Source: Taklimakanibacter sp049323275
Lineage (GTDB): Bacteria > Pseudomonadota > Alphaproteobacteria > Rhizobiales > Aestuariivirgaceae
DNA length: 64,000 nucleotides
Assembly (NCBI GenBank): GCA_049323275.1
Contig: JBMOOM010000057.1
Coordinates: 23,482 to 87,481, forward strand
Direction of reading: 5' to 3'
How positions within the stretch are numbered: the first letter of the stretch is position 1; the number at the start of each line of letters is the position of its first letter. Under the pieces are notes generated by a model. The model was given only the letters and a program-made list of their open reading frames with translations, made no database searches and had not been told where the DNA came from. Made by a program: the position numbers and the translations under genes. Below, piece by piece: positions 39,289 through 47,297 of the stretch.

Positions 39289-40629
39289 TCAGTTCATCCT
39301 GTCGAGGCGGGCCTGGGCGGCGGCGAGCGAGCGCTCCAGCCGGTCCAGCATCTCATCGGCCTGGTCGCGGGTGGTGTTCACCGCCGGCTTCAGCTTGATG
39401 ACATTGCCGAAGTCGCCGAAGACCGGGCCGCTCTTGCCGAGCAGCAGGCGCTGCTTCTCGAGGGCGTCTTTCCACACGAAACCGGTGAGCTCATCGGCCG
39501 GCTCCTTGCTCTCGCGATCCTTGACCAGCTCGACGCCGATCATGAGCCCGAGGCCGCGGACGTCGCCGATGATCGAATAGCGATCCTTCATCTCATTGAG
39601 ACGGGCCACCATATGGGCGCCGATCTCGGTCGAGTTCTTGCCGAGATCCTCCTCCTCCATGACTTCCAGCATGGCGATGCTGCCGGCGCAGACGGCCGGC
39701 GTGGACATCAGCGTGAAGCCCGCTTCCCAGCCCCGGAGCGAGGTGAAGCCCTCGCCGGCGACGACGCCCGACAACGGCAGGCCGGCGCCGAAGGCCTTGC
39801 CCATCACGATCAGGTCGGGCTCGACGCCGACGACATTGGAGGCGAAGATGTCGCCGCAGCGCGAGAAGGCCGTCTGGACCTCATCGGCGATCAGCGCCAC
39901 GCCGTTCCTGGTGCAGATTTCGCGGACGATCTCGATATAGCCTTCCGGCATCGGGATCATGCCGCCATTCGACTGGAACAGCTCGATGATCACCCCGGCG
40001 ACCTTGGCGTCGGGCTGGTGCTTGATGGCGGTGTCGATATAGCGCGCGCACAGCATGTCGCAGGAGCCGGGCTTCAGGCCGAACGGGCAGCGATAGCAGT
40101 TGTAATTGGGCACGCGGATCTGCCGCGTCAGATAGCGGTCGAGCCCTTCCTTCGAGCCCTCGAGCATCTTCGGATAGGAATAGCTGAGCGCCAGCGTGCT
40201 GAAGGTGGTGCCGTGGAAGGCGCTGAACAGCGAGACGAATTCCGTGCCGCCGGTGGCGCGCATCGCCAGATGCATGGCCCCCTCGACCGCATCGGCGCCG
40301 CTCAGGGCGAAGAGCACGCTGCGCATGTTCTTCGGCGCCTTGGACAGCACCTTCTCGGCCAGCTTCGTGCGCTGCTCGTTCTCGAAGACCGGCGTCACAT
40401 ACTCGATATTGTCGAACTGCGCCTTGATCGCCGCGACGACCTTGGGATGCCGGTAGCCGAGATTGACCACCCATTCGCCCGAGACGGCATCGAGATATTC
40501 GGTTCCCTCCTCGTCCCAGAAGCGCACGCCCTCGCCGCGCACGATGCGCAACGGATAGTGGCCCATCGGCTTGATGACTTTTTCGACCGTGGGTGAATTG
40601 AGAACGGGATTCTGGGCTTCGGCCTGCAT
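39289..40629 (-). CDS. class III PLP-dependent aminotransferase
   Basis: A 446-residue aminotransferase of the omega-amino-acid / acetylornithine subgroup. Visible motifs are EGVRFWDEEGTEYLDAVSG, the SGADAVEGAMHLAM phosphate loop, LIADEVQTAFSRCG (Asp of the PLP ring), and VMGKAFGAGLPLSG with the PLP lysine. A segment with four Cys (YNCYRCPFGLKPGSCDMLC) is unusual for the class and may be a metal-binding or redox patch. I chose the ATG at 40629 with GGAG upstream; the frame extends to 40704 without a start signal. In this operon an amino-cyclitol is a reasonable amino donor, by inference only. Confidence 0.82.
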   Translation of the reverse strand: MQAEAQNPVLNSPTVEKVIKPMGHYPLRIVRGEGVRFWDEEGTEYLDAVSGEWVVNLGYRHPKVVAAIKAQFDNIEYVTPVFENEQRTKLAEKVLSKAPKNMRSVLFALSGADAVEGAMHLAMRATGGTEFVSLFSAFHGTTFSTLALSYSYPKMLEGSKEGLDRYLTRQIRVPNYNCYRCPFGLKPGSCDMLCARYIDTAIKHQPDAKVAGVIIELFQSNGGMIPMPEGYIEIVREICTRNGVALIADEVQTAFSRCGDIFASNVVGVEPDLIVMGKAFGAGLPLSGVVAGEGFTSLRGWEAGFTLMSTPAVCAGSIAMLEVMEEEDLGKNSTEIGAHMVARLNEMKDRYSIIGDVRGLGLMIGVELVKDRESKEPADELTGFVWKDALEKQRLLLGKSGPVFGDFGNVIKLKPAVNTTRDQADEMLDRLERSLAAAQARLDRMN

Positions 40630-40663
40630 TTGTGTCTCCGTCGGGGATGCAGAAGGATGATGG

Positions 40664-42535
40664 TCAGATGTAGTGGCGCTGGAGTGCGTCGCGGCGTTCT
40701 TCATATTTGCGGCGAAGCTCCTGCGCCGCGGCGATGCCGGAGGTTTCCGGCGGCGCGATGTCCCAGAAGCTGTGCTTGGTGCCGACCGACATCTTGTGCG
40801 GCTCGACCTCGATCACCACGACATTGAGGCCGGGCGCCGCGTCGGCGGCGGCCAGCGCCGCTTCCAGCTGTTCAGGCGTCGCGGCGCGATGCACCTTGGC
40901 GCCGAGGCTCTGGGCGTTCTGCCCGATATCGATGCCGAGATAGGCGCCGTTATAGGTCCCCGCATTGTCGCGGCCGCGGAACTCGGTCGAGAAGCTGCTG
41001 CCCGTGGTGAGGGTCTGCAGGTCGCGGATGATCTGATAGCCGTGATTGACGAAGACGCAGACGGTGAGCTTGATGCCTTCGCGCGCCGCAACGATGAGGT
41101 CGCTCGGATTCATCAGATAGGTGCCGTCGCCGATCACGACGGTGACGTTCTTCTCGCCGCCGAGCACCAGGCCGATGCCGGCCGGCATTTCGTAAGTCAT
41201 GCAGGAGAAGCCGAATTCGAGATGCGTGCGCTTGGAGCCGCGCGTATCCCACAATTTGGCGACATCGCCCGGCAGGCTGCCGGCCGCGGCGACCACATAG
41301 GACTCGCGCCGGGTCGACTTGTTGACCAGCGTCAGGGCCTGCGCCTGGGTCATCTTCTGGCCGGCGGTGGCCTTGAGCGTCGGCTCGGCGAGGCCCGTCC
41401 ACTCGTCACGGGCGCTCTTCATTTCAGTGGTCCAGTCGGCGCGGGGCTTGACGCCCTTGGCGGCGGCCGCCTCGGCGAGCGCCTCGAGGCCGACCTTCGC
41501 ATCGGCGGTGATCGGCTCGGCGCCGAGCTTGATCGAATCGCGACCGGTGACGTTGATCGAGGCGAAACGCACATCGGGATTCTGGAACAGGGTCTGCGAG
41601 CAGGTTACGACATCGGTGAGCCTGGTGCCGATGGCGAGGACGAGGTCGGCCTGGCTGGCGATCCGGTTGGCGGCGAGATTGCCCGCGATGCCGACGGCGC
41701 CCAGCGCATTAGGCGATTCGCCCGGCATGGTGCTGCGTCCGGCGACGGTCTCGACCACCGGAATGCCGAAGCGTTCGGCAAAGGCTTTCAGCTCCGCCTC
41801 GGCTTCGGAGTAATAGACGCCGCCGCCGCTGATCAGCACCGGCTGCTTCGCCTTGGCGAGCATCTCGGCCACGCGCGCCACCTGACCGCCATCGGCGGCC
41901 CTGCGCTCGACGCGCCAGACGCGCTTGTCGAACAGCTCGACCGGGAAGTCTCCGGCTTCGCCCTGCGTGTCCTGGCAGATGGAGAGCGTGACGGCGCCGG
42001 TTTCCGACGGGCTCGTCAGCACGCGCATCGCCTCCATGAGCGAGGGCAGCAGCTGCTCGGGCCGCACGATCTTGTCGAAGAAGGCGCTGACGGTGCGCAG
42101 GCCGTCCGACACCGAGAGATCGTAATTGGGATGCTCGAGCTGCTGCAGGACGATGCCCTGGCGGCGCGTCGCATAATGATCGGAAGCGAGCAGCAGCACC
42201 GGAACGCGCTGCACCGTGGCGCCGGCCGCACCCGTATACATATTGGCGGTGCCGGGGCCGATCGAGGCGGTGCAGGCGAAGGTCGACAGGCGGCGCTTCA
42301 CGCGTGCATAGGCCACCGCCATATGCACCATGCTCTGCTCATGGAAGGGCTGATAGAAGGGAATGTCCTTGCCGCATTCGGCGAGGCCCTGCCCCAGGCC
42401 CGACAGATTGCCATGTCCGAAGATGCCGCAGGCGCCGCCGATCAGGCGCTGCTCGACGCCGTCGCGCTCCGTCCATTGCGCCGCCAAGAACTTCGCGATC
42501 GCTTGTCCAACTGTCAGTCTGATGCTGCGTCCCAT
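40664..42535 (-). CDS. IolD-like ThDP-dependent cyclic diketone hydrolase
   Basis: A 623-residue thiamine-diphosphate enzyme closest to IolD (3D-(3,5/4)-trihydroxycyclohexane-1,2-dione hydrolase), which opens the ring in myo-inositol breakdown. Glu of the PYR domain lies in YQPFHEQSMVHMAVAYA, the active-site segment is STFACTASIGPGTANMYTGAAGAT, and the ThDP-binding motif is IGDGTYLMNPSDLIVAAREGIKLTVCVFVNHG (GDG to N). The ATG at 42535 has GGGAG upstream; a GTG at 42550 overlaps that site. It is the first gene of an eight-gene operon, though I see no IolB, IolC or IolG beside it. Confidence 0.8.
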   Translation of the reverse strand: MGRSIRLTVGQAIAKFLAAQWTERDGVEQRLIGGACGIFGHGNLSGLGQGLAECGKDIPFYQPFHEQSMVHMAVAYARVKRRLSTFACTASIGPGTANMYTGAAGATVQRVPVLLLASDHYATRRQGIVLQQLEHPNYDLSVSDGLRTVSAFFDKIVRPEQLLPSLMEAMRVLTSPSETGAVTLSICQDTQGEAGDFPVELFDKRVWRVERRAADGGQVARVAEMLAKAKQPVLISGGGVYYSEAEAELKAFAERFGIPVVETVAGRSTMPGESPNALGAVGIAGNLAANRIASQADLVLAIGTRLTDVVTCSQTLFQNPDVRFASINVTGRDSIKLGAEPITADAKVGLEALAEAAAAKGVKPRADWTTEMKSARDEWTGLAEPTLKATAGQKMTQAQALTLVNKSTRRESYVVAAAGSLPGDVAKLWDTRGSKRTHLEFGFSCMTYEMPAGIGLVLGGEKNVTVVIGDGTYLMNPSDLIVAAREGIKLTVCVFVNHGYQIIRDLQTLTTGSSFSTEFRGRDNAGTYNGAYLGIDIGQNAQSLGAKVHRAATPEQLEAALAAADAAPGLNVVVIEVEPHKMSVGTKHSFWDIAPPETSGIAAAQELRRKYEERRDALQRHYI

Positions 42536-42622
42536 CACGCTCCCCTGCACAAAATCTGTTTTCGAGTGAGCGCAGATTAGATACCTTCTTATAGTATTGT
42601 CAAGATCAGCATATATCAGTTA

Positions 42623-42637
42623 TCATACAACTTATGA
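42623..42637. promoter_or_regulatory. possible FadR/GntR-type operator
   Basis: TCATA and TATGA face each other around CAACT in the A/T-rich gap between the divergent IolD-like and FAD-oxidoreductase genes, with a second dyad ATAC/GTAT about 30 bp to the left. GntR-family sites are often short dyads of this sort. The FadR-type gene lies 1.4 kb away. Confidence 0.3.
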
Positions 42638-42695
42638 AGGCGCGTAACTCTGGCGTCGGCGGCAAGAAACAGCGGCGCTATTGAGGAAAATGGGT

Positions 42696-44123
42696 ATGAA
42701 TCAGCTATCGGATTTCAGAGCGGCTTTGGCCCGGGCCCTGCCCGAGAGCGCCTATCGGCTCGATTCCGATGACCGCCGTCCGTTCGAGACGGACTGGCGC
42801 GGACTGTTCAACAACGCCTCGGCGGCGATCCTCCTGCCCGGCTCGGCCGACGAGACGGCGCAGATGCTCAGGCTCTGCAACGACCATGGAATCGCGGTGG
42901 TGCCGCAAGGCGGCAATACCGGTCTCGTCGGCGGCGCCGTGCCGGTCACCGGCGGCGCGCAGGCCATCCTCTCCCTGCGCCGCATGCGCGCCATCCGCGA
43001 TGTCGATCCCCTCAACAATACGATGGAGATCGAGGCGGGCGTCATCCTCCAGGCCGCGCAGCAGGCGGCGGAGGCGGCCGACCGGCTTCTTCCTTTGAGT
43101 CTCGCCGCCGAGGGCTCCTGCCAGATCGGCGGCACCATCGCCACCAATGCCGGCGGCATCCAGGTGCTGGCTTACGGCTCGATGCGCAATCTCGTCCTCG
43201 GCCTGGAAGTCGTCCTTCCCGACGGCCGGATCTGGAACGGCCTGCGCAGCCTGCGCAAGGACAATACCGGCATCGATCTCAAGCAGATCTTCATCGGCTC
43301 CGAGGGCATCCTCGGCATCATCACCGCCGCGACCCTGCGGCTCGTGCCGCGGCCGCGCAAATCCCTGACCGCGCTCGCCGCCATTTCCGATCCACACCAG
43401 GCTCTGGCGCTGCTGCGCGCCACCCAGGAGAATTTCGGCACCGAGCTGACCTCCTGCGAATATTTCGGCGCCGCCGGGCTCACGCTCGTCAGCCGGCATG
43501 TTCCGGGCGCGGTGTCGCCATTCGCCAACAATCATCCGGCCTTCGTCCTTCTCGAGGTGTCTTCCCTCGATGCCGAGGCCGATCTCGCGGCGCGAATCGA
43601 GCCGGTCTTCGAGCGCCTCGTCAGCGACGGCACGCTCCAGGATGTCGTCATCGCGCAGAACGAGACCCAACGGCAGCGTCTGTGGGCGCTGCGCGAGGCG
43701 CTGCCGGAAGGCGAGCGCGCCGCCGGCGGCGCGATCAAGCACGATATCGCCGTGCCGATATTCGCCATTCCGGACGTGCTGCACCGTATCGAATCGGGAT
43801 TGCCCGATATTGCGCCAGGCGCCCGGCCCAATATCTTCGGCCATCTCGGCGACGGCAATCTCCATGTCAACATCATGCCGCCGGAAGGCCGCGCAATTGA
43901 CTTGCTCTTGGCGCGCGCAACGGAGATAACTTCCTTCATAGAGGGTGTCGTCGTCGCGGCCGGCGGAACGTTCAGTGCCGAGCACGGAATCGGTCAGCTG
44001 CGTCTCAAGTCGCTGAAGCGGCATCGATCTCCGCTCGAGCTGGAGTTGATGCGGGCCATTAAAGGAGTCTTGGATCCCAAATGGATGATGAATCCCGGCA
44101 AAGTTCTCAATCAAGGCTCCTGA
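42696..44123 (+). CDS. FAD-linked D-2-hydroxyacid dehydrogenase (GlcD/Ldh-type)
   Basis: A 475-residue flavoprotein of the VAO family. The FAD-binding half has VVPQGGNTGLVGGAVPV and the Gly-rich IGGTIATNAGGIQVLAYGSMRNLVLGLEVVLP, then NTGIDLKQIFIGSEGILGIITAATLRLVP. The C-terminal FAD-oxidase-C domain has FGHLGDGNLHVNIMP and SAEHGIGQLR with metal-ligand His residues. Relatives oxidise D-lactate, glycolate or D-2-hydroxyglutarate with a quinone acceptor. The ATG at 42696 or one at 42690 is the start. It is divergent from the cyclitol operon and overlaps the FadR gene by 43 bp, so the two are co-transcribed. Confidence 0.88.
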   Translation: MNQLSDFRAALARALPESAYRLDSDDRRPFETDWRGLFNNASAAILLPGSADETAQMLRLCNDHGIAVVPQGGNTGLVGGAVPVTGGAQAILSLRRMRAIRDVDPLNNTMEIEAGVILQAAQQAAEAADRLLPLSLAAEGSCQIGGTIATNAGGIQVLAYGSMRNLVLGLEVVLPDGRIWNGLRSLRKDNTGIDLKQIFIGSEGILGIITAATLRLVPRPRKSLTALAAISDPHQALALLRATQENFGTELTSCEYFGAAGLTLVSRHVPGAVSPFANNHPAFVLLEVSSLDAEADLAARIEPVFERLVSDGTLQDVVIAQNETQRQRLWALREALPEGERAAGGAIKHDIAVPIFAIPDVLHRIESGLPDIAPGARPNIFGHLGDGNLHVNIMPPEGRAIDLLLARATEITSFIEGVVVAAGGTFSAEHGIGQLRLKSLKRHRSPLELELMRAIKGVLDPKWMMNPGKVLNQGS

Positions 44124-44851
44124 GCCGGCGCAGCGTTCCGGCGAAGATCAAATCGAAGCCGATCGTCCGGCCGGATCGGCTCTCGGACCTGGTCATCGAC
44201 GCCTTGCGCAACGACATGGAATCGGGGCGCATCGGTCCGGGCTCGCGCCTGCCGTCCGAGAAAGACCTGACCGAGAGCTTCAATGTCAGCCGTACCGTGA
44301 TCCGCGAGGCCATCTCGCGGCTGCAATCCGATGGGCTCGTGATCAGCCGGCAGGGGTCCGGCGTCTATGTCACCTCCCCCTCGGAGACGACACGCGCCTT
44401 CCGCCTCGGCCTGAACGACCCGCACGAGAAGACCACCGCCCGCGACATCTATGAGTTGCGCATCTGCGTCGAAAGCGATGCCGCCGGTCTCGCCGCCCAG
44501 CGCCGCAACAAGGCCGATCTCGCTTTGCTGGAAAAGGCCCTCAAGACCTTGTCCTCCTCAGGCGGCGATCTCGAGAAAGGCGTCAATGCCGATGTGCAGT
44601 TCCACCGCCTGATCGCGCGCCTGACCAAGAACTCGGCGATCATCCGGTTCCACGAATTCCTGGCCTCGATGCTGACCGACACGGTGCGGCTCGCCCGCGC
44701 CAATTCGGCCATGCATGAAGGCCTCACCGAATATGTGGCGACCGAGCATGTCGCCATCTTCGACGCCATCGTCGCCGGGGACGCCGAGAAGGCCCGCCAC
44801 GCCATGCGCATGCATTTGAACAAGGCCCAGGAGCGCCTCGGCCTTCTCTGA
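44081..44851 (+). CDS. FadR subfamily GntR transcriptional regulator
   Basis: A 256-residue regulator. The winged helix lies at residues 32-100 (LSDLVIDALRNDMESGRIGPGSRLPSEKDLTESFNVSRTVIREAISRLQSDGLVISRQGSGVYV), followed by an FCD ligand domain (IYELRICVESDAAGLAAQRR to FHRLIARLTKNSAI, with metal-ligand His residues at FHRL and in AMRMHLNKA). Its start overlaps the end of the FAD gene. Position suggests that it represses the divergent operon and the FAD gene; effectors of FadR-type regulators are usually pathway acids or sugars. Confidence 0.88.
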   Translation: MDDESRQSSQSRLLSRRSVPAKIKSKPIVRPDRLSDLVIDALRNDMESGRIGPGSRLPSEKDLTESFNVSRTVIREAISRLQSDGLVISRQGSGVYVTSPSETTRAFRLGLNDPHEKTTARDIYELRICVESDAAGLAAQRRNKADLALLEKALKTLSSSGGDLEKGVNADVQFHRLIARLTKNSAIIRFHEFLASMLTDTVRLARANSAMHEGLTEYVATEHVAIFDAIVAGDAEKARHAMRMHLNKAQERLGLL

Positions 44852-44854
44852 GGC

Positions 44855-45205
44855 TCAGGCCAGGCCGTAGAATACCGAGGCTTTGCCGAGAAGCCCGCTC
44901 GCGGCACGCTCGCCGCAGGTCACGCCGGTGGCAATTGCGGTGCGCCGGCCGTCCTCGAGCGTCCAATTGATCAGGCAGGTCTCATGATGCTCGGCGAAGC
45001 TGTTGGTGACGATGCGCATGCCCGGAATGGTCTTCTGCAGCTCGCCAATATAATCCGATAGCTGATCATGGCCCTCGGCGCGGATATTCGGATCGATATA
45101 GACGAATGTGCCGTCGAGCGTCCGCCTGAGGGTTTCCGCCCGCTTGCCGGGATCGGTCTCGGCCCAGGCCCCTTCATAATCGGCCCAGATGTCGCGCAAT
45201 GTCAT
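44855..45205 (-). CDS. NTF2-like / SnoaL-like protein
   Basis: A 116-residue NTF2-fold protein (MTLRDIWADYEGAWAETDPGKRAETLRRTLDGTFVYIDPN, then GHDQLSDYIGELQKTIPGMRIVTNSFAEHHETCLINW). The conserved start segment WAETDPxKRxxxL and the LNWxLxDG strand are typical. The role is unknown. GAGGGG lies at a workable distance from the ATG at 45205. It is 14 bp downstream of the truncated alkyltransferase-like gene, so it probably belonged to a former two-gene operon controlled by the TetR gene. Confidence 0.7.
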   Translation of the reverse strand: MTLRDIWADYEGAWAETDPGKRAETLRRTLDGTFVYIDPNIRAEGHDQLSDYIGELQKTIPGMRIVTNSFAEHHETCLINWTLEDGRRTAIATGVTCGERAASGLLGKASVFYGLA

Positions 45206-45219
45206 AAGGATGTCCCCTC

Positions 45220-45438
45220 TCAGATGGCGGCCAGCTTCTTTTCGTAATCCTTGACGACATGCCGCTTGCCGTCGCGGATGATGACATGCCCCTCCGCTTC
45301 CAGACTCTTTCTGACACCGGCAAGGCCGCCCGGATAATTGCCATTGATCTCGCCTCCCTGCTTGAGAACACGCCAATAAGGCGTGATCCGGGACGCTCCG
45401 GCACGGCGTCCTCCCGCTGTTTCAGAACTGATATTCTG
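45220..45438 (-). pseudogene. C-terminal fragment of an MGMT-family / alkyltransferase-like protein
   Basis: The minus-strand frame from 45438 encodes SSETAGGRRAGASRITPYWRVLKQGGE, then NYPGGLAGVRKSLEAEGHVII and DGKRHVVKDYEKKLAAI before TGA at 45220. RITPYWRxLKxGGExNxxYPGGxxxxxxxLxxEGH is the end of MGMT-like proteins of about 170 residues that I recall from Hyphomicrobiales. No ATG, GTG or TTG opens the frame: an in-frame TAA lies at 45439..45441, directly upstream of the first codon. So about two thirds of the gene, including the start, appear to be lost. The promoter-side TetR box is at 45447..45462. Confidence 0.65.
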
Positions 45439-45446
45439 TTATTTAC

Positions 45447-45462
45447 CAGAACGATCGGTCTG
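45447..45462. promoter_or_regulatory. TetR-type operator, box 1
   Basis: CAGAACGATCGGTCTG, a 16-bp near-palindrome resembling NemR-type TetR boxes (AGACCGATCGGTCT core). It lies between the TetR gene end and the truncated alkyltransferase-like gene, and matches box 2 at 46062..46077. Confidence 0.6.
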
Positions 45463-45463
45463 T
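45463..45463. other. boundary: TetR gene end abuts operator box 1
   Basis: The TetR stop codon begins the base after box 1, so any loss of the upstream part of the alkyltransferase-like gene was flanked by an operator that is still intact. Confidence 0.3.
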
Positions 45464-46053
45464 CAACTCCGATCGAGAGTCGAGAGCGTTACCTCGATAT
45501 GATGGCTGATCGTCTTGCGGCCGGCGCCCGAACGCGCCAGGACCCAGACGGTCTGAAGCGCCGCGGTCAGAAAATCGGCGTGGCGAGCGATATCGATATG
45601 GGCGCCGATCTCGCCCTTCTCGAGCGCGTTGCCGAGCGCCCGCCGGAAGGCTTTGCCGGCGACATCCCGGAACCGCTTGACCCGCTCCGCCACCGCCTGA
45701 TCGAAGAGCGCCACCTCGCTCGCCGAGTTGCACATGAGGCAGCCGAGCCGGCCGTCTTCCGATTTGCCGGCATAGCCCAGCACCACGTCGAAATATTGCC
45801 TGATCTCCCCCACCGAAGCGTCCGCCTTTTCGAGCGGCGCCAGAAGCGCCCGAAAGACCGTCTCGTGATAGTGATCGAGCGCCGCCAGAAAGAGCCCGTG
45901 CTTGTTCTCATAGACGTCATAGAGCCCATAACGGCTGACGCCGGTGGCGGCGACCAGATCGTCGATCGAGGTGTTGAAATAGCCACGTTCCCAGAACACC
46001 ATCATCGCGGTGCGAAGCGTCTGGGCGGGGTCGAAGCTGCGCGGGCGGGCCAT
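45463..46053 (-). CDS. TetR/AcrR family transcriptional regulator
   Basis: A 196-residue repressor with an N-terminal TetR HTH (LRTAMMVFWERGYFNTSIDDLVAATGVSRYGLYDVYENKHGLFLAALDHY) and an effector domain (GCLMCNSASEVALFDQAVAERVKRFRDVAGKAFRRAL), where the LGCLMCN Cys pair resembles NemR/AcrR-like sensors of electrophiles. Two similar 16-bp boxes flank the gene, at 45447..45462 and 46062..46077. It is divergent from the tartrate-dehydratase-like gene. Inferred targets are that gene and the alkyltransferase-like/NTF2 unit downstream. Confidence 0.88.
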   Translation of the reverse strand: MARPRSFDPAQTLRTAMMVFWERGYFNTSIDDLVAATGVSRYGLYDVYENKHGLFLAALDHYHETVFRALLAPLEKADASVGEIRQYFDVVLGYAGKSEDGRLGCLMCNSASEVALFDQAVAERVKRFRDVAGKAFRRALGNALEKGEIGAHIDIARHADFLTAALQTVWVLARSGAGRKTISHHIEVTLSTLDRS

Positions 46054-46061
46054 GTCAATTC

Positions 46062-46077
46062 CAGAATATACGTTCTG
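46062..46077. promoter_or_regulatory. TetR-type operator, box 2
   Basis: CAGAATATACGTTCTG, with CAGAA/TTCTG arms, in the divergent gap between the TetR gene and the enolase-superfamily gene. It shares CAGAAnnnnCGnTCTG with box 1. Confidence 0.5.
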
Positions 46078-46122
46078 CCATGATCGGTGATATGGACTTG
46101 CCTGTCAAACCGGGAGCGATGG

Positions 46123-47295
46123 ATGCGGATCACCGAAATACGAGAACATACGATTCCCATCTCGCGTTACGCCGATCCCGCTTTGCCGCCCGGCGGCCTC
46201 ACCACCAGCCTCGTCGAGATCGTCACCGATGTCGTCATCGATGGAAGCCCGGTCATTGGCAGGGGCTATGCGTCGGTGGGCCGTTATGCCCAGGGCGGCC
46301 TGCTACGCGAGCGTTTCATCCCGCGCCTGCTCCGGGCCGATCCGCCCGATTTGCGCGGCTACGAAGATGACGATCTCGATCCCTTCTGCGCATGGGAAGT
46401 CATGATGACCGGCGAGAAACCCGGCGGTCATGGCGAAAGATGTGTCGCCGTGGGGGTTCTCGACATGGCCTTATGGGACGTTGCGGCCAAGATCGCCCGT
46501 CAGCCGCTTCACGCCTTGCTTGCCAAGAAGCTCAACCGCGGCCCGCTGCTTCCAGAGCGCATCAAGGTCTATGCGGGCGGCGGATACCCCTATCCGGATG
46601 ACGACACCGGACAGCTGGCGGACGAGATGCGGCGCATTGTCGATCTCGGTTTCACCCATGCCAAGATGAAAATCGGCAACCCCGACATCGCAGTCGACCT
46701 GAAACGGATCGAGGCGGCCGCGAAAGCGCTCGGGACTCCCGCCCGGCTCGCCGTCGACGCCATGAATGTCTATCGCCGCGCAGACGCCCGCGTGGCGGCC
46801 ACGGCGCTCGCGCCGATGGATCTCTGGTGGTTTGAGGACGTCTGCAACCCGCATGATTTCGTGGTTCAGTCAGCCGTCGCTTCTCTCTACCCGGGTCCTC
46901 TGTGGGCGGGTGAACCACTGTTCTCCGAAGAAGAAGCGCTTCTGCTCGATGCGCATGGTGGCTTGCGCCGAGATCGCGACGTCCTGCTCTTCGACCCGGT
47001 TCATTGTTATGGCGTGAGCGGATATGTCGATATCGTGCATGCTCTGTCCAGGAGAGGCGAAGGTTGGCCGCGTTCGTCCTTCTGGCCGCATGGCGGCCAT
47101 CTGTTCAGCCTGCATCTGGTGGCGGTGCTGGGGCTCGGTGGCGCCGAGGTCACGCCCTTCGCGTTCCATCCGTTCTCGACCTTGGCCAAGAGCCTGCCCA
47201 TCGAGGATGGCTTTGTGCGCTTGCCGCAGTCACCCGGCATCGGCTTCGAGCTGAATGACGACATCATGCGGGCCTTCAAGACCGCGTTCGCCTGA
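46123..47295 (+). CDS. enolase-superfamily enzyme, D(-)-tartrate dehydratase-like
   Basis: A 390-residue member of the mandelate racemase / muconate-lactonising-enzyme family. Its motifs follow D-tartrate dehydratase as known from Bradyrhizobium: TSLVEIVTDVV, YASVGRYAQGGLLRERFIPRLL, EKPGGHGERCVAVGVLDMALWDVAAKIA, THAKMKIG with the acid-base Lys, the first metal ligand Asp in AVDAMN, and FWPHGGHLFSLHLVAVLGLGG with the catalytic His. So dehydration of D-tartrate or a related hydroxy-acid is plausible but not proven. The ATG at 46123 has GGGAG upstream. TetR control is inferred. Confidence 0.78.
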   Translation: MRITEIREHTIPISRYADPALPPGGLTTSLVEIVTDVVIDGSPVIGRGYASVGRYAQGGLLRERFIPRLLRADPPDLRGYEDDDLDPFCAWEVMMTGEKPGGHGERCVAVGVLDMALWDVAAKIARQPLHALLAKKLNRGPLLPERIKVYAGGGYPYPDDDTGQLADEMRRIVDLGFTHAKMKIGNPDIAVDLKRIEAAAKALGTPARLAVDAMNVYRRADARVAATALAPMDLWWFEDVCNPHDFVVQSAVASLYPGPLWAGEPLFSEEEALLLDAHGGLRRDRDVLLFDPVHCYGVSGYVDIVHALSRRGEGWPRSSFWPHGGHLFSLHLVAVLGLGGAEVTPFAFHPFSTLAKSLPIEDGFVRLPQSPGIGFELNDDIMRAFKTAFA

Positions 47296-47297
47296 CC

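Noticed and set aside
40673..42580. 635-codon open frame on the plus strand
   Set aside because: Antisense shadow of the IolD-like gene, which has clear catalytic motifs.
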